Shown: positions 8,824 to 19,557 of the stretch, piece after piece | Position numbering within the stretch: the stretch's first letter is position 1 | Layout of the letters: every line of letters starts with the position of its first letter | Assembly: GCA_964351595.1 (NCBI GenBank) | Contig: CAYGOT010000015.1 | Location: forward strand, 14,930 to 78,929 | From: UBA6059 sp964351595 | GTDB lineage: Bacteria > Bacteroidota > Bacteroidia > Cytophagales > Cyclobacteriaceae | Direction of reading: 5' to 3' | Length of the DNA stretch: 64,000 bases | Notes under the pieces: generated by a model | The model's database searches: none | What the model saw: the letters and a program-made list of their open reading frames with translations, nothing else | What the model was told of the DNA's origin: nothing | Made by a program: the position numbers and the translations under genes

Positions 8824-11800
8824 ATGAATATTTCTACGATGCTCAAGAGGATATCACTAATGGCACTCTTCACCTTGTTGATAGCTCATACGGGACTGAT
8901 AGCTCAATCAGTGACCTTAGCAGGTCAGGACTTAGAAGGCTTTGACGACAGCACCTTTGGCGGCAATGAAGATGCTGTTTTATTCAATCAAATAGACTTT
9001 TCGATCACTTCACCCAGTACAATTGAAGAGCTCAGTCTGTATACCGAACAAAGCACTCTAACTCCTATCAAACTGTTGCAGGATGACGGTACGGGTGGCT
9101 TTACTGAAATAGGAGAGTTTGATTTTGATAGTGGGGCTGATCAACAGACTAGAGATATCAACGGTGGTGGAAACGAAAATATTGAGACCTCTACCTGGAC
9201 CATCAATTCTATCAGTCTTCCACTAGGAGACTACAGAATCACCGGTGATTTCTATTATCCCCAGTCAGAACCGGAGCAGTACAAACTGACAGGAACAACT
9301 GTAGTCTCAACCGAGTCAGTGACATTAGCCGGTAGTGATGTGGCCGATAACGTATCTGATGCGGAGTACGCTAGTAGTGAATCGCTACGATTTAAGATGA
9401 ACAGCCCATTTGTAATCAGTGAACTTACATTGATCGTAGAAGATGTGGTTGGAGACATCACACTTTCAGAAAAGGTGGGTAATGATTATCTAAATGTGGC
9501 TGTATTATCAGCCACAGCAACATTGGATACTGGTGACCCTAATGTGTGGAACGTAAGCGAGCGAGTTGACCTGGAAAAAAGAACCTATACCACAGGTGTT
9601 AGGGTCTTTCCCCCAGGTGAGTACGAAATAGGTGTCAGAGCCTATAACTTCCTAGATGGAAATTTGGGTTCATCAATTGGCTACTCCAGGATTGACGATC
9701 AACTCTTTTTTAACCTAAAGGGTCTTCCACTTGGTCCTGTTAAGGACATGGTAGTCCAAGGAGAGCTCTCCGGAGACATAAAATTCAATGTTCCCTTGGG
9801 TGGTATATTCAACTCTGCCAGGATACAGGGTGATGTGGAGCTGAGCTACAAGACCCTTGATGAAAATTGGTCAACTTTTGCAAGGGTATTCGAGTCTAGT
9901 GATGGCCAGTCAGGAGGTAGTGTAAGCCAGCTCTACTATGATGGTGGTCGAGGTGGGAGATATTACCATTTGGAAATACTGGATCCAACTATACATTATG
10001 AGTACAGTCTTGAAGTTGGAGAAGACGGTCTCAACTACCTAGCTCTATCAGTCTATAAAGAGGACCTTGAAAATATGCCCGGTGCTTATTTCTTTCGACC
10101 TCCGTTAGAGCCATTTAGTGGCGAGCCTTGCCTCTTGGGTGACCCAGGCAAATGCTTTCCTCAGCGAGATAGTCTCGCCCTCATTGATCACGGCAGGTTA
10201 GTCTTTAGTGATCCTTTCTTAATCGAAGAAGATCCAATCTTCAATCAAGAGTACCTGGCCATCCTGGGTGATAATGGCATAATTGAGGATGGCATAGGAT
10301 TGCTTAGCCAAATCACTACACCTATCGAATTTAATGGTGACTTATTTTTATCAAACTTTTCGGATGCCTTGTTCATACTGGATTTATCGAGTTATGACAT
10401 TTCAAACTCTACACTCTATAACACTCCCAATAGCTTAATCACATTTATTCTAGCGGGTACCGAATTCATAGCGTCTGGTGATTTCAGATCGGACGAGTTT
10501 GATTTAATACTTGAAGCTAGAAGGATCGACAGCAATGAAAATTGGTCTGCCGAGAAAGCGATCTCTGCTCATAGTAATGGCTCCCATTATGTTGCTGAAT
10601 TTTTAAACCAGCCCTACCAATTTCGTCAAATTGCAGTAGCAGAGTTTAGTGATCAAAGCTATAGCGGTCTAAGATCCTCTAACTCCACCTTTGATCTGAC
10701 CGTCAAGACTCGATCTTTCGAGCTAATTGAAGAAAATGATGATCAAGTACTTTTCAGAAGTAATGCCTGGTTTGAAAACGACCCTACCGAGGGTTTCATC
10801 ATCGATGAGTTTTCTGTTAGCAATTCGACCTGTGATGAAACCATTAGTATTTCATTTGGCTTGGATGGCACGAGAGACTTCTTCACGCTCAGAAATCATG
10901 AGATCCATATTTATAGACAACACTTGGGTGTGGATCCTGAGTTGCTACCCTATGATACCTTAAGCCCCGGCACCAGTCTTCCTTACGATATCGACTGGAC
11001 CGATACCAATACATCGGAGGGAGAAGAATATGCCTACAGCATTGTATCACGGATCAATGCCAATGATCGAGTCTACCCCGTGCTACAGACGGACACCCTA
11101 TCAGCCATCGCATCGCTTCCCACAGAGGTACCTACGGATATTCAGGCCACCAGTACCACTACGGCAGATGAGCGCTATATCGACCTGAGCTGGACTCATG
11201 ATGATCCCCGCAATACAGGCTTTAAAATCATCAAGCGCTGGGAAGTAGATGAGGTGATCGAAGAAGAAGAAATCGACATCACAGGGGATGTACTCACCTA
11301 CCGTGATGAAGCTCTCATCGACTGTATAGAGTACACCTATCAGGTTGGAAGTGTAGGCGAATGCCAGCCTGATGGTGAGTTTGACGAAGACGAATCAATA
11401 GTAGTTGTAGCTGAGCCTTTCCTGAAAGAGATTGTCTCCTCCGATATCCTCTCCGCCTCCAAAGGCTACTTCTCTAACTCCGTGCTTCTCGGCTGGACTT
11501 ACAATGATGAGAGCCCCGTACTACAGCGGGTCAAGATCTATAAGCGCGAGCTCGGTGATGATGTCGAGCCTGCACTCACCACCATCCTCAATGCCCAGGA
11601 GCTGAGCTATATCGATGAGGAGGTAGAGACCAATGTCTATTACGAGTACTTTCTTGTCGTGGAAGGCACCTGCCAGGGCGATCAGTTTGACAGCTATGAC
11701 ATCACAGAGATAGTAGGGCTAAACCTACCCAATGACCTTCCCGATTTTGGCGTGGCTTACAATGTTGGATTTAAGAGCAGCTCGGCGGTCATTACTGGCA

Positions 11801-14800
11801 ATATCTCCTATGAAGGCGGTATTGGGGTACCTGACGTACGTGTAGCAGTAGACCGTGAGCGTGATAGCAATGGGGAGCTGGTCAAAGATCAGGCTGGAGC
11901 CAGTCTCTACTTTGATGGGACAGATCAGGATACGGCGCGGATAGCGACTTCTACCTATCTAACCTTTCAAAGCGACCTCAGCCTGATGGCATGGATCAGC
12001 CCACAAGATACGCTCAGGACAGAGCAGTCACTCCTCTATCAGGCGGATGCCTACGAGCTGCGGCTTGAGGAGTCAGAGGTCGTCTTCACTGCCAGGGATG
12101 CAGGAGGCACCTGGCATGAGAGCCGGGCGCATGTGCGGTTTGATTTTGACAAGTTTACCCATGTCACGGCGACTATTGGCGCAGACTCTATGGTACTCCT
12201 TATTGACGGTAGTACAAGAGAGGTAGTTGACCTGGCTGGTTTCAGCTTCCATACCGCCGCTAATGATATAAGCCTCGGCTATAAGACCCCAAGTGACCAC
12301 TACCATGGCTACCTCGATGAGCTACGTATCTATGACGTGCGGCTCGATGCGGAGACTGTACTGCGCGACTATCAGCGTATCGTTGCGTCCACCACCGAAG
12401 GACTTGCTGCCTACTGGCGACTCGATGAGGGTCTCGGCGGATTTGCCTATGATGTCGCGCGTACAGGTAATGTGTTTCACCAAAACGATTTTACGCTCAA
12501 CGGAGCAGAATGGTCCACAAACGTGCCCACGGTGGAGCAATTGGCGGTAGCGGGCTACACCAATCAGTCCGGTAACTATGTCATCGAAGGGATCACCTTC
12601 CAGGGGGTCGGCGAGAACCTTACGATCTCCCCTCGCATCACACTCAATGGCGCCATCCATGAGTTTAGCCCACAAGAGCGCGGACTTTTCATTGGTGAAG
12701 GCAATCTGATCAACAACAATATTGACTTCACTAACATTAGCTCTTTTGAGGTATCAGGTCAGGCCTTCTATGCCTTTGAGACAGTTGATAATGATAGTAC
12801 GCAAGGCGTGGAGGGCGCGAGCTTCCTTCTCAACGGTATTACCCCACTCTTTGGTAGTAATAACCAGCCAATCACTACAGATGATGAGGGGCTTTTCAAT
12901 ATCTCCGTTCCTATTGGAAATCACTTTATCCAGATTCAGAAAAATGGTCACGTCTTTGACGAGGGCGGCAGGTTCCCGGCAGAGGGTACATTTGATTTTC
13001 AGGATGACCTTGCAGGTATCGTATTCTATGATACTACGCGGCTATCGTTAAAGGGCAAAGTAGTGGGTGGCTTGAGAGAAGGTGATAAAAAGCTGGGTGA
13101 TCCAACTACCACAAACAACATCGGTCAGACCGACTTCACACTACAGTATCCATCAGGCGCCAACCCTAGGTTCCAGGTAGAAGTAGTCACCGATATTGAT
13201 AATGGTGAATATAGCGTTGAGGTTCCTCCGCTACCATTTTTCGTTACGAACAATAATATTAGCTACACGGCTAACAATGTAGAAGTATTTAATGAGAGCT
13301 TTGAGTCGATCGACATGTCGGACAAGTTCGTGGTACAATACGATACGATCCACAATTATGATGAGGATGGAGAACTCGAAAGCATCGACTCTACCGCCTA
13401 CAACCTAAGAAAGGACTATATCTATCGAATAGCTCCCAACATCCTGGTTAGGGATACAACCACTGGCAAGGCGTTTGGCGAGAAGTCTTATATTGTCGGC
13501 GAGGGTACTGAGAATGAAGTAGAGCTCGATCTTTATACAATTGATGGAAATGGCGATCCTGTGTATGCCCTGAACCATCCTGTATTCTTCAAACAAAAGA
13601 GCTATGCCTTTAGTATCCGGCTGAGAGAAACTTATCAGAACGTCGACAATATGCAAATTGATGAGGTACCGGTCACAGACGGAGTATTGACGATCGCGAA
13701 CAACTGGGGCGAAAGCTTCTTCATAGAGGATGATGAGCCGACTCCATATCCTCAGCCAACTTTAGGAGTGGACCAAATCCAGGTCGATAATCCCGAAGGA
13801 GAGATCATTTACAGCTTTATTTCACTGGAGCCGAATCCGAGTATTATTCCCGGGGGTAATTCTTTCACTCAAACCTTCCAAATAACTGCCAATACAGGTG
13901 GTAACAATACGGTGTTCTATCCTGGAGATGCAGATGATGTCGAGCTTGCTTATGTGTTTGGTAGCAAGACAGCTAGTGGCTCAGGATTAGTAACCAGTGG
14001 CCCAAGCCGGGTAGAGTTCATACTTCGCGACCCTCAGGGATCTGATAGCTATTCCTATTGGGAGAGTGGATCGGTACTGGAGACCGAGGAAGTCATGCGA
14101 TGGGACTCAGGGTCGAGTCTGGATACAGAAGCTAACGTTGGTTTTAGCTTGACGACCTGGGCAGGAGTAGGTGCTGGTACTGTCAACTCAGTCGGGGCTA
14201 CAGTCGACGTGAGTCACTCTCAGTCAAACAAAGATGGGGAGGAAAATGTACGTATCTCCACCGTAGAGACTACTCGACGCTATCAGACCAGTGATGAAAA
14301 TGTCGGGAGTGGTGGAGATGTGTTTATTGGAAAGAGTGAAAACTTTACCTACGGCCCTAGTAATAATGTCTATCTTATACCGACAGATGAGTGTACAGTA
14401 CTTGGCGATGATGTTTGTCCTACAGGCATTGAAGTTGAAGACGACCAGGGACAGTCTTATACTGTTGGTACCAAGCTAGGCTTTTTCTTATCCCCCACCG
14501 GCGAGGTTACCTACTTTGTATTTAGCCAGTTCTTTATTGAAGAGTCGCTTATTCCCACGCTTGTACAGCTAAGAAACAGTATACTTCAAAGCAATGCAGC
14601 CTATACACCTGTATTCACTGATAGTTCTGATCCAGTGAGATATGGTTCTAACAATGACGATCCTATATGGGGGCAAAACGTGACCAGTGGTAACTATCCA
14701 AAAACAGATGATGTTGATTTTGATGGCAATAGCTACAGGTTTGTCCCAGAAGATGCAGGTGATATTGACTCGATCCGCTGGGCCAATCAGCAGATTCGTC

Positions 14801-17800
14801 TTTGGATCGAGGCACTTAAGCGAAACGAAGAAGATAAACTAAAAGCTATTGGTGAAGAGGACGAGCTCTTTGAGAACTTAACCATTAGTGGTGGCAACCA
14901 GTTCAATTTCGAGACCGTAACATCGGCAAAGGAAAGCCGTGAAGAGTTTTTTGAATTGAGTGATGCCTTTGGGACAGGTTCTACATTGACCCTGGAAGCT
15001 TTTGGATCTGAAAACAATGTGACTATGCGGCCGGCAATTACTTCCAATACCCAGAGTAGGACGATCACCACCGAGACGCAAACATCTACCGTAGGCTTTG
15101 AGCTACTGGATCGTGATTCAGAGGACTTACTCAACGTTTCAGTACTCAACAGTCAGTTTGGTTTTGGGCCCATATTTAGGAATAGAGACGGAGGTATCAC
15201 CTCCTGCCCCTATGAGCCTGCAGAGGTGACTAAGTATTTCGAGCCAGGCACAGAATGGTCTACAGGTACCCTTCAGATTGATAAGCCGAGACTACAGGTA
15301 GAGGTGCCCCAGGTCTTCAATGTCCCGGCAGACCAAGCGGCTGCATATACGCTCAACCTATTCAACGATAGTGAGACCAACTCTGATGTCAACTATACTA
15401 TGAGGTTGGTGGATGGCACTAATCAGGATGGTGCGGTGCTGAGTATCGATGGATCAGTACTGACCGATGGTAGGGAGTTTTTCATACCCGGAGGCAGTGG
15501 TATCCAGAAGACCCTGACCTTGGAGCGAGGACCATTGAAGTACGACTATGAGGGTATCCAGATTCAACTAATGTCCTCCTGTCAGAATGATGCTACTGGA
15601 TTTTTCGAGGTTATCGCGGATACGATCAGCCTCTCGGCCAACTTCATACCGACCTGTACCAATGTGGCAGTGATCGACCCAGAGCCTAATTTCACACTCA
15701 ACAACTCCAATATGGAGGATAGTATGATGATAGTGAATATTAGCGTGGCAGAATATGATATAAACTTCAGTGGTCTTGAGAAAATAGATCTTGAGTTTAA
15801 GTCATCAGAGACCAATAACTGGACAAAACTTGCCACCTACTGGTATGACACTACTGGACGGAGAGATCAGGACACCTTGCAAATCCCTCGCTCGGCTTCC
15901 CAAATCAACTATCAATGGAATATAACTACAGGCATACCAGACGGCAATTATGACCTAAGAACCCTGGCCTCATGTCGCGTGCCGACCGTATTTGATGAAG
16001 ACAATAATCCGCTGACTTACATCGATGTGGTAACCACTTCTGAAGTCTCATCAGGACTCCTGGACACTGTAGATCCGCATACCTTTGGGGCGCCTCAGCC
16101 TTCTGACGGTATCCTTTCGGCAGGTGAAGAAATATCCATCCAGTTCAATGAGCCTATCAACATAGGCATTCTTCAGAATACCAATTTCACTATTACAGGT
16201 GAATTGAACGGGGGCAATCAAACCCATCCTGCCAGTGTCTATTTCGATGGCACAGATGATCAGTTTGTAGAAATACCCGATCCCGCTGATCTCTCTAGGA
16301 AATCATTCAGTATTGATTTTTATGCGAGAAGAAATGGCACAGGAGAGGCAGTTCTTTTCTCTATAGGTCAGGATGATCAAAATGAGATCTCAATTGGTTT
16401 TAATGCCAGCAATCAACCCTACTTCTCTATCAATGGTGTTCAGATTGTTTCCCCTACCCCTATTACAAATAATGATTGGAATCATATAGCAGCCACTTAT
16501 CATCACGCTTCTCAGGATGCGGCACTATATGTTGGTGGAAATCTGATGGTCGCAGAGTCGGAATTTAATGTTGATTTCAATACTACCTCGAGCATCTATC
16601 TCGGCAGGGCACAGTACACACCGACGAGACCTTTTGTCGGCAACATCCATGAGCTCAGGCTTTGGAATCGCGAGTTGCTGGAATCAGATGTCTCGAAAGT
16701 GGGCGTCAGGAAGCTGGATGCCAGTGAGCCAGGATTGATCAGCAACTGGCGCTTGGAAGATGGCCGAGGCACCATCGCCAGAGATATCATCAGGCAGAAA
16801 AATGGTACCATCTCTGGTACCTGGCAGATAGAGCCTACAGGTCTGGCCTATGAGTTTAATGGTACGTCGGATGTGCTCTACGCCAATAGCCCAAGTTTCA
16901 ACGCTGATACTGACTTCAGCATAGAGTTTTGGGTCAATACAGACCCTGTTAGCGACAGTGTCACCTTTGTATCTAATGGTCGTGGTGATAGTGTAGATCC
17001 TAATATCTCCGGCTGGTCCATCGGTACGGATGCTAGTGGTCTGTTGCTGGTAAGGTCCACAGGTGGAGATATTACCACCAGCTTTGAAATAGACGATGGC
17101 TTTTGGCACCATGTAGCACTTACACTCAATAGGTTTGGCAGTGTCGTGCTTTACTCGGATGGTGAAGAACTAGCCTCGGTAGAAGCTTCCGAATATCCGG
17201 GTTTTGGGTCGCCCCGTCTTTGGATTGGAGCAAGAGGCTGGTATGATGGTATCGCCTACAATACCGACCAGTTCTTTAAAGGTGCTATTGATGAAGTAAG
17301 ACTTTGGAACCTCACCAGACGCGTTGCTTCGATTGAAAATGATCTGTACAACAAACTCCAAAGCAATGAGACGGGACTGGCCCGTTATTATCCTTTGGAG
17401 ACGTTTGGTACTGGTCCTCTGAGTAGTGTCGCATCAGGTAACACACAAAACCTTGTAACAGGTCTGAACGCCTCTGATAATACGCTCATGGGTAGTAACG
17501 CAGGTAACTTCATCAGCGAAACACCTCCTATCCTGGTACCAAAGCAGGTGCAAAGTGTGCCCTTCTCTGTCAGTGCCAATCGTGATCAGGTGATTCTCTC
17601 ACCACAGTTCGATCCAGCAAGGATAGAAGATGTGATTCTCAACATCACAGCCAAAAATATAAGGGACCTCAATGGTAACAGGTTAGGCTCGCCCGTCTCG
17701 TGGACAGCTTTTGTTGATCAAAATACGCTCATCTGGGACGAAACCAGTTTGGCTTATGAAATAGAGCAAGGCACTGGCTTTACCTTCACAGCGACCATTA

Positions 17801-19557
17801 GAAATATCGGTGGAGATGTAGAAGACTTCACTTTAGAAAATCTGCCTTTATGGCTGAACGCTTCCACCACCTCTGGGTCGCTGAGTCCTTTGAGCAGTTT
17901 GGTGGTGACTTTCACGATCAATCCATCTGTCAACACCGGAACCTATCTGGAGGATATTATTCTCACTTCCAATTCAGGGTTTGACGAGCGATTGCTGATC
18001 GATGTGAAGGTAAGGACACCACTCCCTGCAGATTGGGTGTTGGATGAAAGTGCCTTTGAGTTCTCCATGAATGTGATTGGTAGAATGAAGATTCTGGAAG
18101 AGTTCAGTAGAGACCCTGATGATCGCTTAGCAGCCTTTGTCAATGGCGAGATCAGAGGAATTGGTGTTCCTCAGTACTTTGAGGTGTACGACAATTATCA
18201 GGTCTTCATGACGATCTTTAGCAATGACGATACAGGTGCAGAAGATGTGACCTACAAGATTTGGAACGCTAGTGAAGGTCGCGTTCATACAGGTATTACG
18301 GCTTCCGATAATCGTGCTTATACATTCGATCAACAAGCACTTTACGGCAGTACGACTGCTCCGGTACTATTCGAGGCAGGTGACATCTTGCTCCAGTCGA
18401 TCCCACTACGAAAAGGCTGGCAGTGGATCAGCTTCAATCTTGCCTCTACCGATCTTGCTGATCCTGATGGGTTGCTCGGTGGCTTACCTGCCGCAGATGG
18501 TGACCTCATCAAAGGGATCAGCGCATTTGAGCAGTACGCTGCGGCAGATGGCTGGCTCGGTACCATCAGCGCTGGTGGTGGCTTCAATACAGGCGAGCTG
18601 TACAAGCTGCACCTCGATGCAGCTGCTACTCTCCAGTACGATGGCGAGATCATCGATCCCACCACCGCACCCCTGACTGTCGTGCCAGGATGGAACTGGA
18701 TAGGCTACCTGCCACAGGAGAACATCTCCATCAACGAGGCACTAGCCAGTCTGAGTCCCACCTCTGGTGACTTGATCAAGAGCCAGTCCTCCTTTGCCAT
18801 CTATGATGCCAATATTGGCTGGCTGGGTAGTCTTTCGACACTAAAGCCAGGCGAGGGCTATATGCTGCAAGCCGCCAATGCAGGTACGCTTACTTATCCA
18901 GCGAGTGGGTTAATCAATGGTCGACAGCTATTCGATAGCCAGGAGGAGTTGTTCGCTCAGTGGGGCTATGATCCCGGCAAGTTTGCGGAGAACATGTCGA
19001 TGATTGCCACATTATCCACTGAGGATGGAGTAGCTGATTTCCCGATAGGGGCTTATATAGGCGATGAGCTACGTGGCATAGCCGAGCCGATCATCCTATC
19101 GGAAAACGGACTCCTGCTGTACTTCATTACGGTAGCGGGCAATAGTGACGGTCAGGACATCACTTTCAAGACATTGACGGAAGATGGGGCTACCGCCGAA
19201 TTGATCGGGCAGTACCAGTTCAAGACTAATGCACTACTCGGAGAGCTGTCGGTACCAGTAGAGCTTAGATGGCCGACAGCAGCAGATGTACTGGCCAGAC
19301 AGCTAGACGTTTATCCTAACCCGTTTGACGAGTCGATCACCCTGCAGCTTATGGATAGCGACCATAGCCTGGGTACAGTAGAGATACTCGACATGAGCGG
19401 TAGGTTGGTCAGGCTGATCGAGCCGCCATCCGAAGATATAAAACAGGTGATCTGGGATGGTAGAGGAGCCTCCGGCGGGCAACTGCCGGGTGGCATCTAC
19501 CTGATGCGCATCCAGATAGGTAATGAATTGATCACTAAAAGGGTAGTTAAGAACTAA
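8824..19557 (+). CDS. Giant multidomain T9SS-secreted surface protein (LamG, Fn3-like, type A sorting domain)
   Basis: About 3,577 aa from ATG 8824; an earlier in-frame ATG at 8749 precedes the signal peptide MNISTMLKRISLMALFTLLIAHTGLIAQ and is rejected. Visible parts: Fn3-like segments (about residues 760-970), LamG/concanavalin-like domains (about 1020-1210, 2465-2650, 2670-2860), a BACON-like domain (about 2965-3065), two copies of a module ending in ELRGI (about 3070-3180 and 3375-3480) around two GWxWI/GWLG repeats, and a T9SS type A C-terminal domain (VYPNPF, then MSGRLV, GIYLMRI, TKRVVKN). It is likely a secreted, cell-surface adhesin or carbohydrate-binding scaffold. No catalytic domain is recognised. 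Its TAA stop overlaps the ATG of the next gene by one base. Confidence 0.93.
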   Translation: MNISTMLKRISLMALFTLLIAHTGLIAQSVTLAGQDLEGFDDSTFGGNEDAVLFNQIDFSITSPSTIEELSLYTEQSTLTPIKLLQDDGTGGFTEIGEFDFDSGADQQTRDINGGGNENIETSTWTINSISLPLGDYRITGDFYYPQSEPEQYKLTGTTVVSTESVTLAGSDVADNVSDAEYASSESLRFKMNSPFVISELTLIVEDVVGDITLSEKVGNDYLNVAVLSATATLDTGDPNVWNVSERVDLEKRTYTTGVRVFPPGEYEIGVRAYNFLDGNLGSSIGYSRIDDQLFFNLKGLPLGPVKDMVVQGELSGDIKFNVPLGGIFNSARIQGDVELSYKTLDENWSTFARVFESSDGQSGGSVSQLYYDGGRGGRYYHLEILDPTIHYEYSLEVGEDGLNYLALSVYKEDLENMPGAYFFRPPLEPFSGEPCLLGDPGKCFPQRDSLALIDHGRLVFSDPFLIEEDPIFNQEYLAILGDNGIIEDGIGLLSQITTPIEFNGDLFLSNFSDALFILDLSSYDISNSTLYNTPNSLITFILAGTEFIASGDFRSDEFDLILEARRIDSNENWSAEKAISAHSNGSHYVAEFLNQPYQFRQIAVAEFSDQSYSGLRSSNSTFDLTVKTRSFELIEENDDQVLFRSNAWFENDPTEGFIIDEFSVSNSTCDETISISFGLDGTRDFFTLRNHEIHIYRQHLGVDPELLPYDTLSPGTSLPYDIDWTDTNTSEGEEYAYSIVSRINANDRVYPVLQTDTLSAIASLPTEVPTDIQATSTTTADERYIDLSWTHDDPRNTGFKIIKRWEVDEVIEEEEIDITGDVLTYRDEALIDCIEYTYQVGSVGECQPDGEFDEDESIVVVAEPFLKEIVSSDILSASKGYFSNSVLLGWTYNDESPVLQRVKIYKRELGDDVEPALTTILNAQELSYIDEEVETNVYYEYFLVVEGTCQGDQFDSYDITEIVGLNLPNDLPDFGVAYNVGFKSSSAVITGNISYEGGIGVPDVRVAVDRERDSNGELVKDQAGASLYFDGTDQDTARIATSTYLTFQSDLSLMAWISPQDTLRTEQSLLYQADAYELRLEESEVVFTARDAGGTWHESRAHVRFDFDKFTHVTATIGADSMVLLIDGSTREVVDLAGFSFHTAANDISLGYKTPSDHYHGYLDELRIYDVRLDAETVLRDYQRIVASTTEGLAAYWRLDEGLGGFAYDVARTGNVFHQNDFTLNGAEWSTNVPTVEQLAVAGYTNQSGNYVIEGITFQGVGENLTISPRITLNGAIHEFSPQERGLFIGEGNLINNNIDFTNISSFEVSGQAFYAFETVDNDSTQGVEGASFLLNGITPLFGSNNQPITTDDEGLFNISVPIGNHFIQIQKNGHVFDEGGRFPAEGTFDFQDDLAGIVFYDTTRLSLKGKVVGGLREGDKKLGDPTTTNNIGQTDFTLQYPSGANPRFQVEVVTDIDNGEYSVEVPPLPFFVTNNNISYTANNVEVFNESFESIDMSDKFVVQYDTIHNYDEDGELESIDSTAYNLRKDYIYRIAPNILVRDTTTGKAFGEKSYIVGEGTENEVELDLYTIDGNGDPVYALNHPVFFKQKSYAFSIRLRETYQNVDNMQIDEVPVTDGVLTIANNWGESFFIEDDEPTPYPQPTLGVDQIQVDNPEGEIIYSFISLEPNPSIIPGGNSFTQTFQITANTGGNNTVFYPGDADDVELAYVFGSKTASGSGLVTSGPSRVEFILRDPQGSDSYSYWESGSVLETEEVMRWDSGSSLDTEANVGFSLTTWAGVGAGTVNSVGATVDVSHSQSNKDGEENVRISTVETTRRYQTSDENVGSGGDVFIGKSENFTYGPSNNVYLIPTDECTVLGDDVCPTGIEVEDDQGQSYTVGTKLGFFLSPTGEVTYFVFSQFFIEESLIPTLVQLRNSILQSNAAYTPVFTDSSDPVRYGSNNDDPIWGQNVTSGNYPKTDDVDFDGNSYRFVPEDAGDIDSIRWANQQIRLWIEALKRNEEDKLKAIGEEDELFENLTISGGNQFNFETVTSAKESREEFFELSDAFGTGSTLTLEAFGSENNVTMRPAITSNTQSRTITTETQTSTVGFELLDRDSEDLLNVSVLNSQFGFGPIFRNRDGGITSCPYEPAEVTKYFEPGTEWSTGTLQIDKPRLQVEVPQVFNVPADQAAAYTLNLFNDSETNSDVNYTMRLVDGTNQDGAVLSIDGSVLTDGREFFIPGGSGIQKTLTLERGPLKYDYEGIQIQLMSSCQNDATGFFEVIADTISLSANFIPTCTNVAVIDPEPNFTLNNSNMEDSMMIVNISVAEYDINFSGLEKIDLEFKSSETNNWTKLATYWYDTTGRRDQDTLQIPRSASQINYQWNITTGIPDGNYDLRTLASCRVPTVFDEDNNPLTYIDVVTTSEVSSGLLDTVDPHTFGAPQPSDGILSAGEEISIQFNEPINIGILQNTNFTITGELNGGNQTHPASVYFDGTDDQFVEIPDPADLSRKSFSIDFYARRNGTGEAVLFSIGQDDQNEISIGFNASNQPYFSINGVQIVSPTPITNNDWNHIAATYHHASQDAALYVGGNLMVAESEFNVDFNTTSSIYLGRAQYTPTRPFVGNIHELRLWNRELLESDVSKVGVRKLDASEPGLISNWRLEDGRGTIARDIIRQKNGTISGTWQIEPTGLAYEFNGTSDVLYANSPSFNADTDFSIEFWVNTDPVSDSVTFVSNGRGDSVDPNISGWSIGTDASGLLLVRSTGGDITTSFEIDDGFWHHVALTLNRFGSVVLYSDGEELASVEASEYPGFGSPRLWIGARGWYDGIAYNTDQFFKGAIDEVRLWNLTRRVASIENDLYNKLQSNETGLARYYPLETFGTGPLSSVASGNTQNLVTGLNASDNTLMGSNAGNFISETPPILVPKQVQSVPFSVSANRDQVILSPQFDPARIEDVILNITAKNIRDLNGNRLGSPVSWTAFVDQNTLIWDETSLAYEIEQGTGFTFTATIRNIGGDVEDFTLENLPLWLNASTTSGSLSPLSSLVVTFTINPSVNTGTYLEDIILTSNSGFDERLLIDVKVRTPLPADWVLDESAFEFSMNVIGRMKILEEFSRDPDDRLAAFVNGEIRGIGVPQYFEVYDNYQVFMTIFSNDDTGAEDVTYKIWNASEGRVHTGITASDNRAYTFDQQALYGSTTAPVLFEAGDILLQSIPLRKGWQWISFNLASTDLADPDGLLGGLPAADGDLIKGISAFEQYAAADGWLGTISAGGGFNTGELYKLHLDAAATLQYDGEIIDPTTAPLTVVPGWNWIGYLPQENISINEALASLSPTSGDLIKSQSSFAIYDANIGWLGSLSTLKPGEGYMLQAANAGTLTYPASGLINGRQLFDSQEELFAQWGYDPGKFAENMSMIATLSTEDGVADFPIGAYIGDELRGIAEPIILSENGLLLYFITVAGNSDGQDITFKTLTEDGATAELIGQYQFKTNALLGELSVPVELRWPTAADVLARQLDVYPNPFDESITLQLMDSDHSLGTVEILDMSGRLVRLIEPPSEDIKQVIWDGRGASGGQLPGGIYLMRIQIGNELITKRVVKN

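Noticed and set aside
14787..15149. Antisense frames inside the T9SS operon (e.g. 120 codons here)
   Set aside because: They are shadows of the giant gene: no start context, no known domains, composition dictated by the sense frame.
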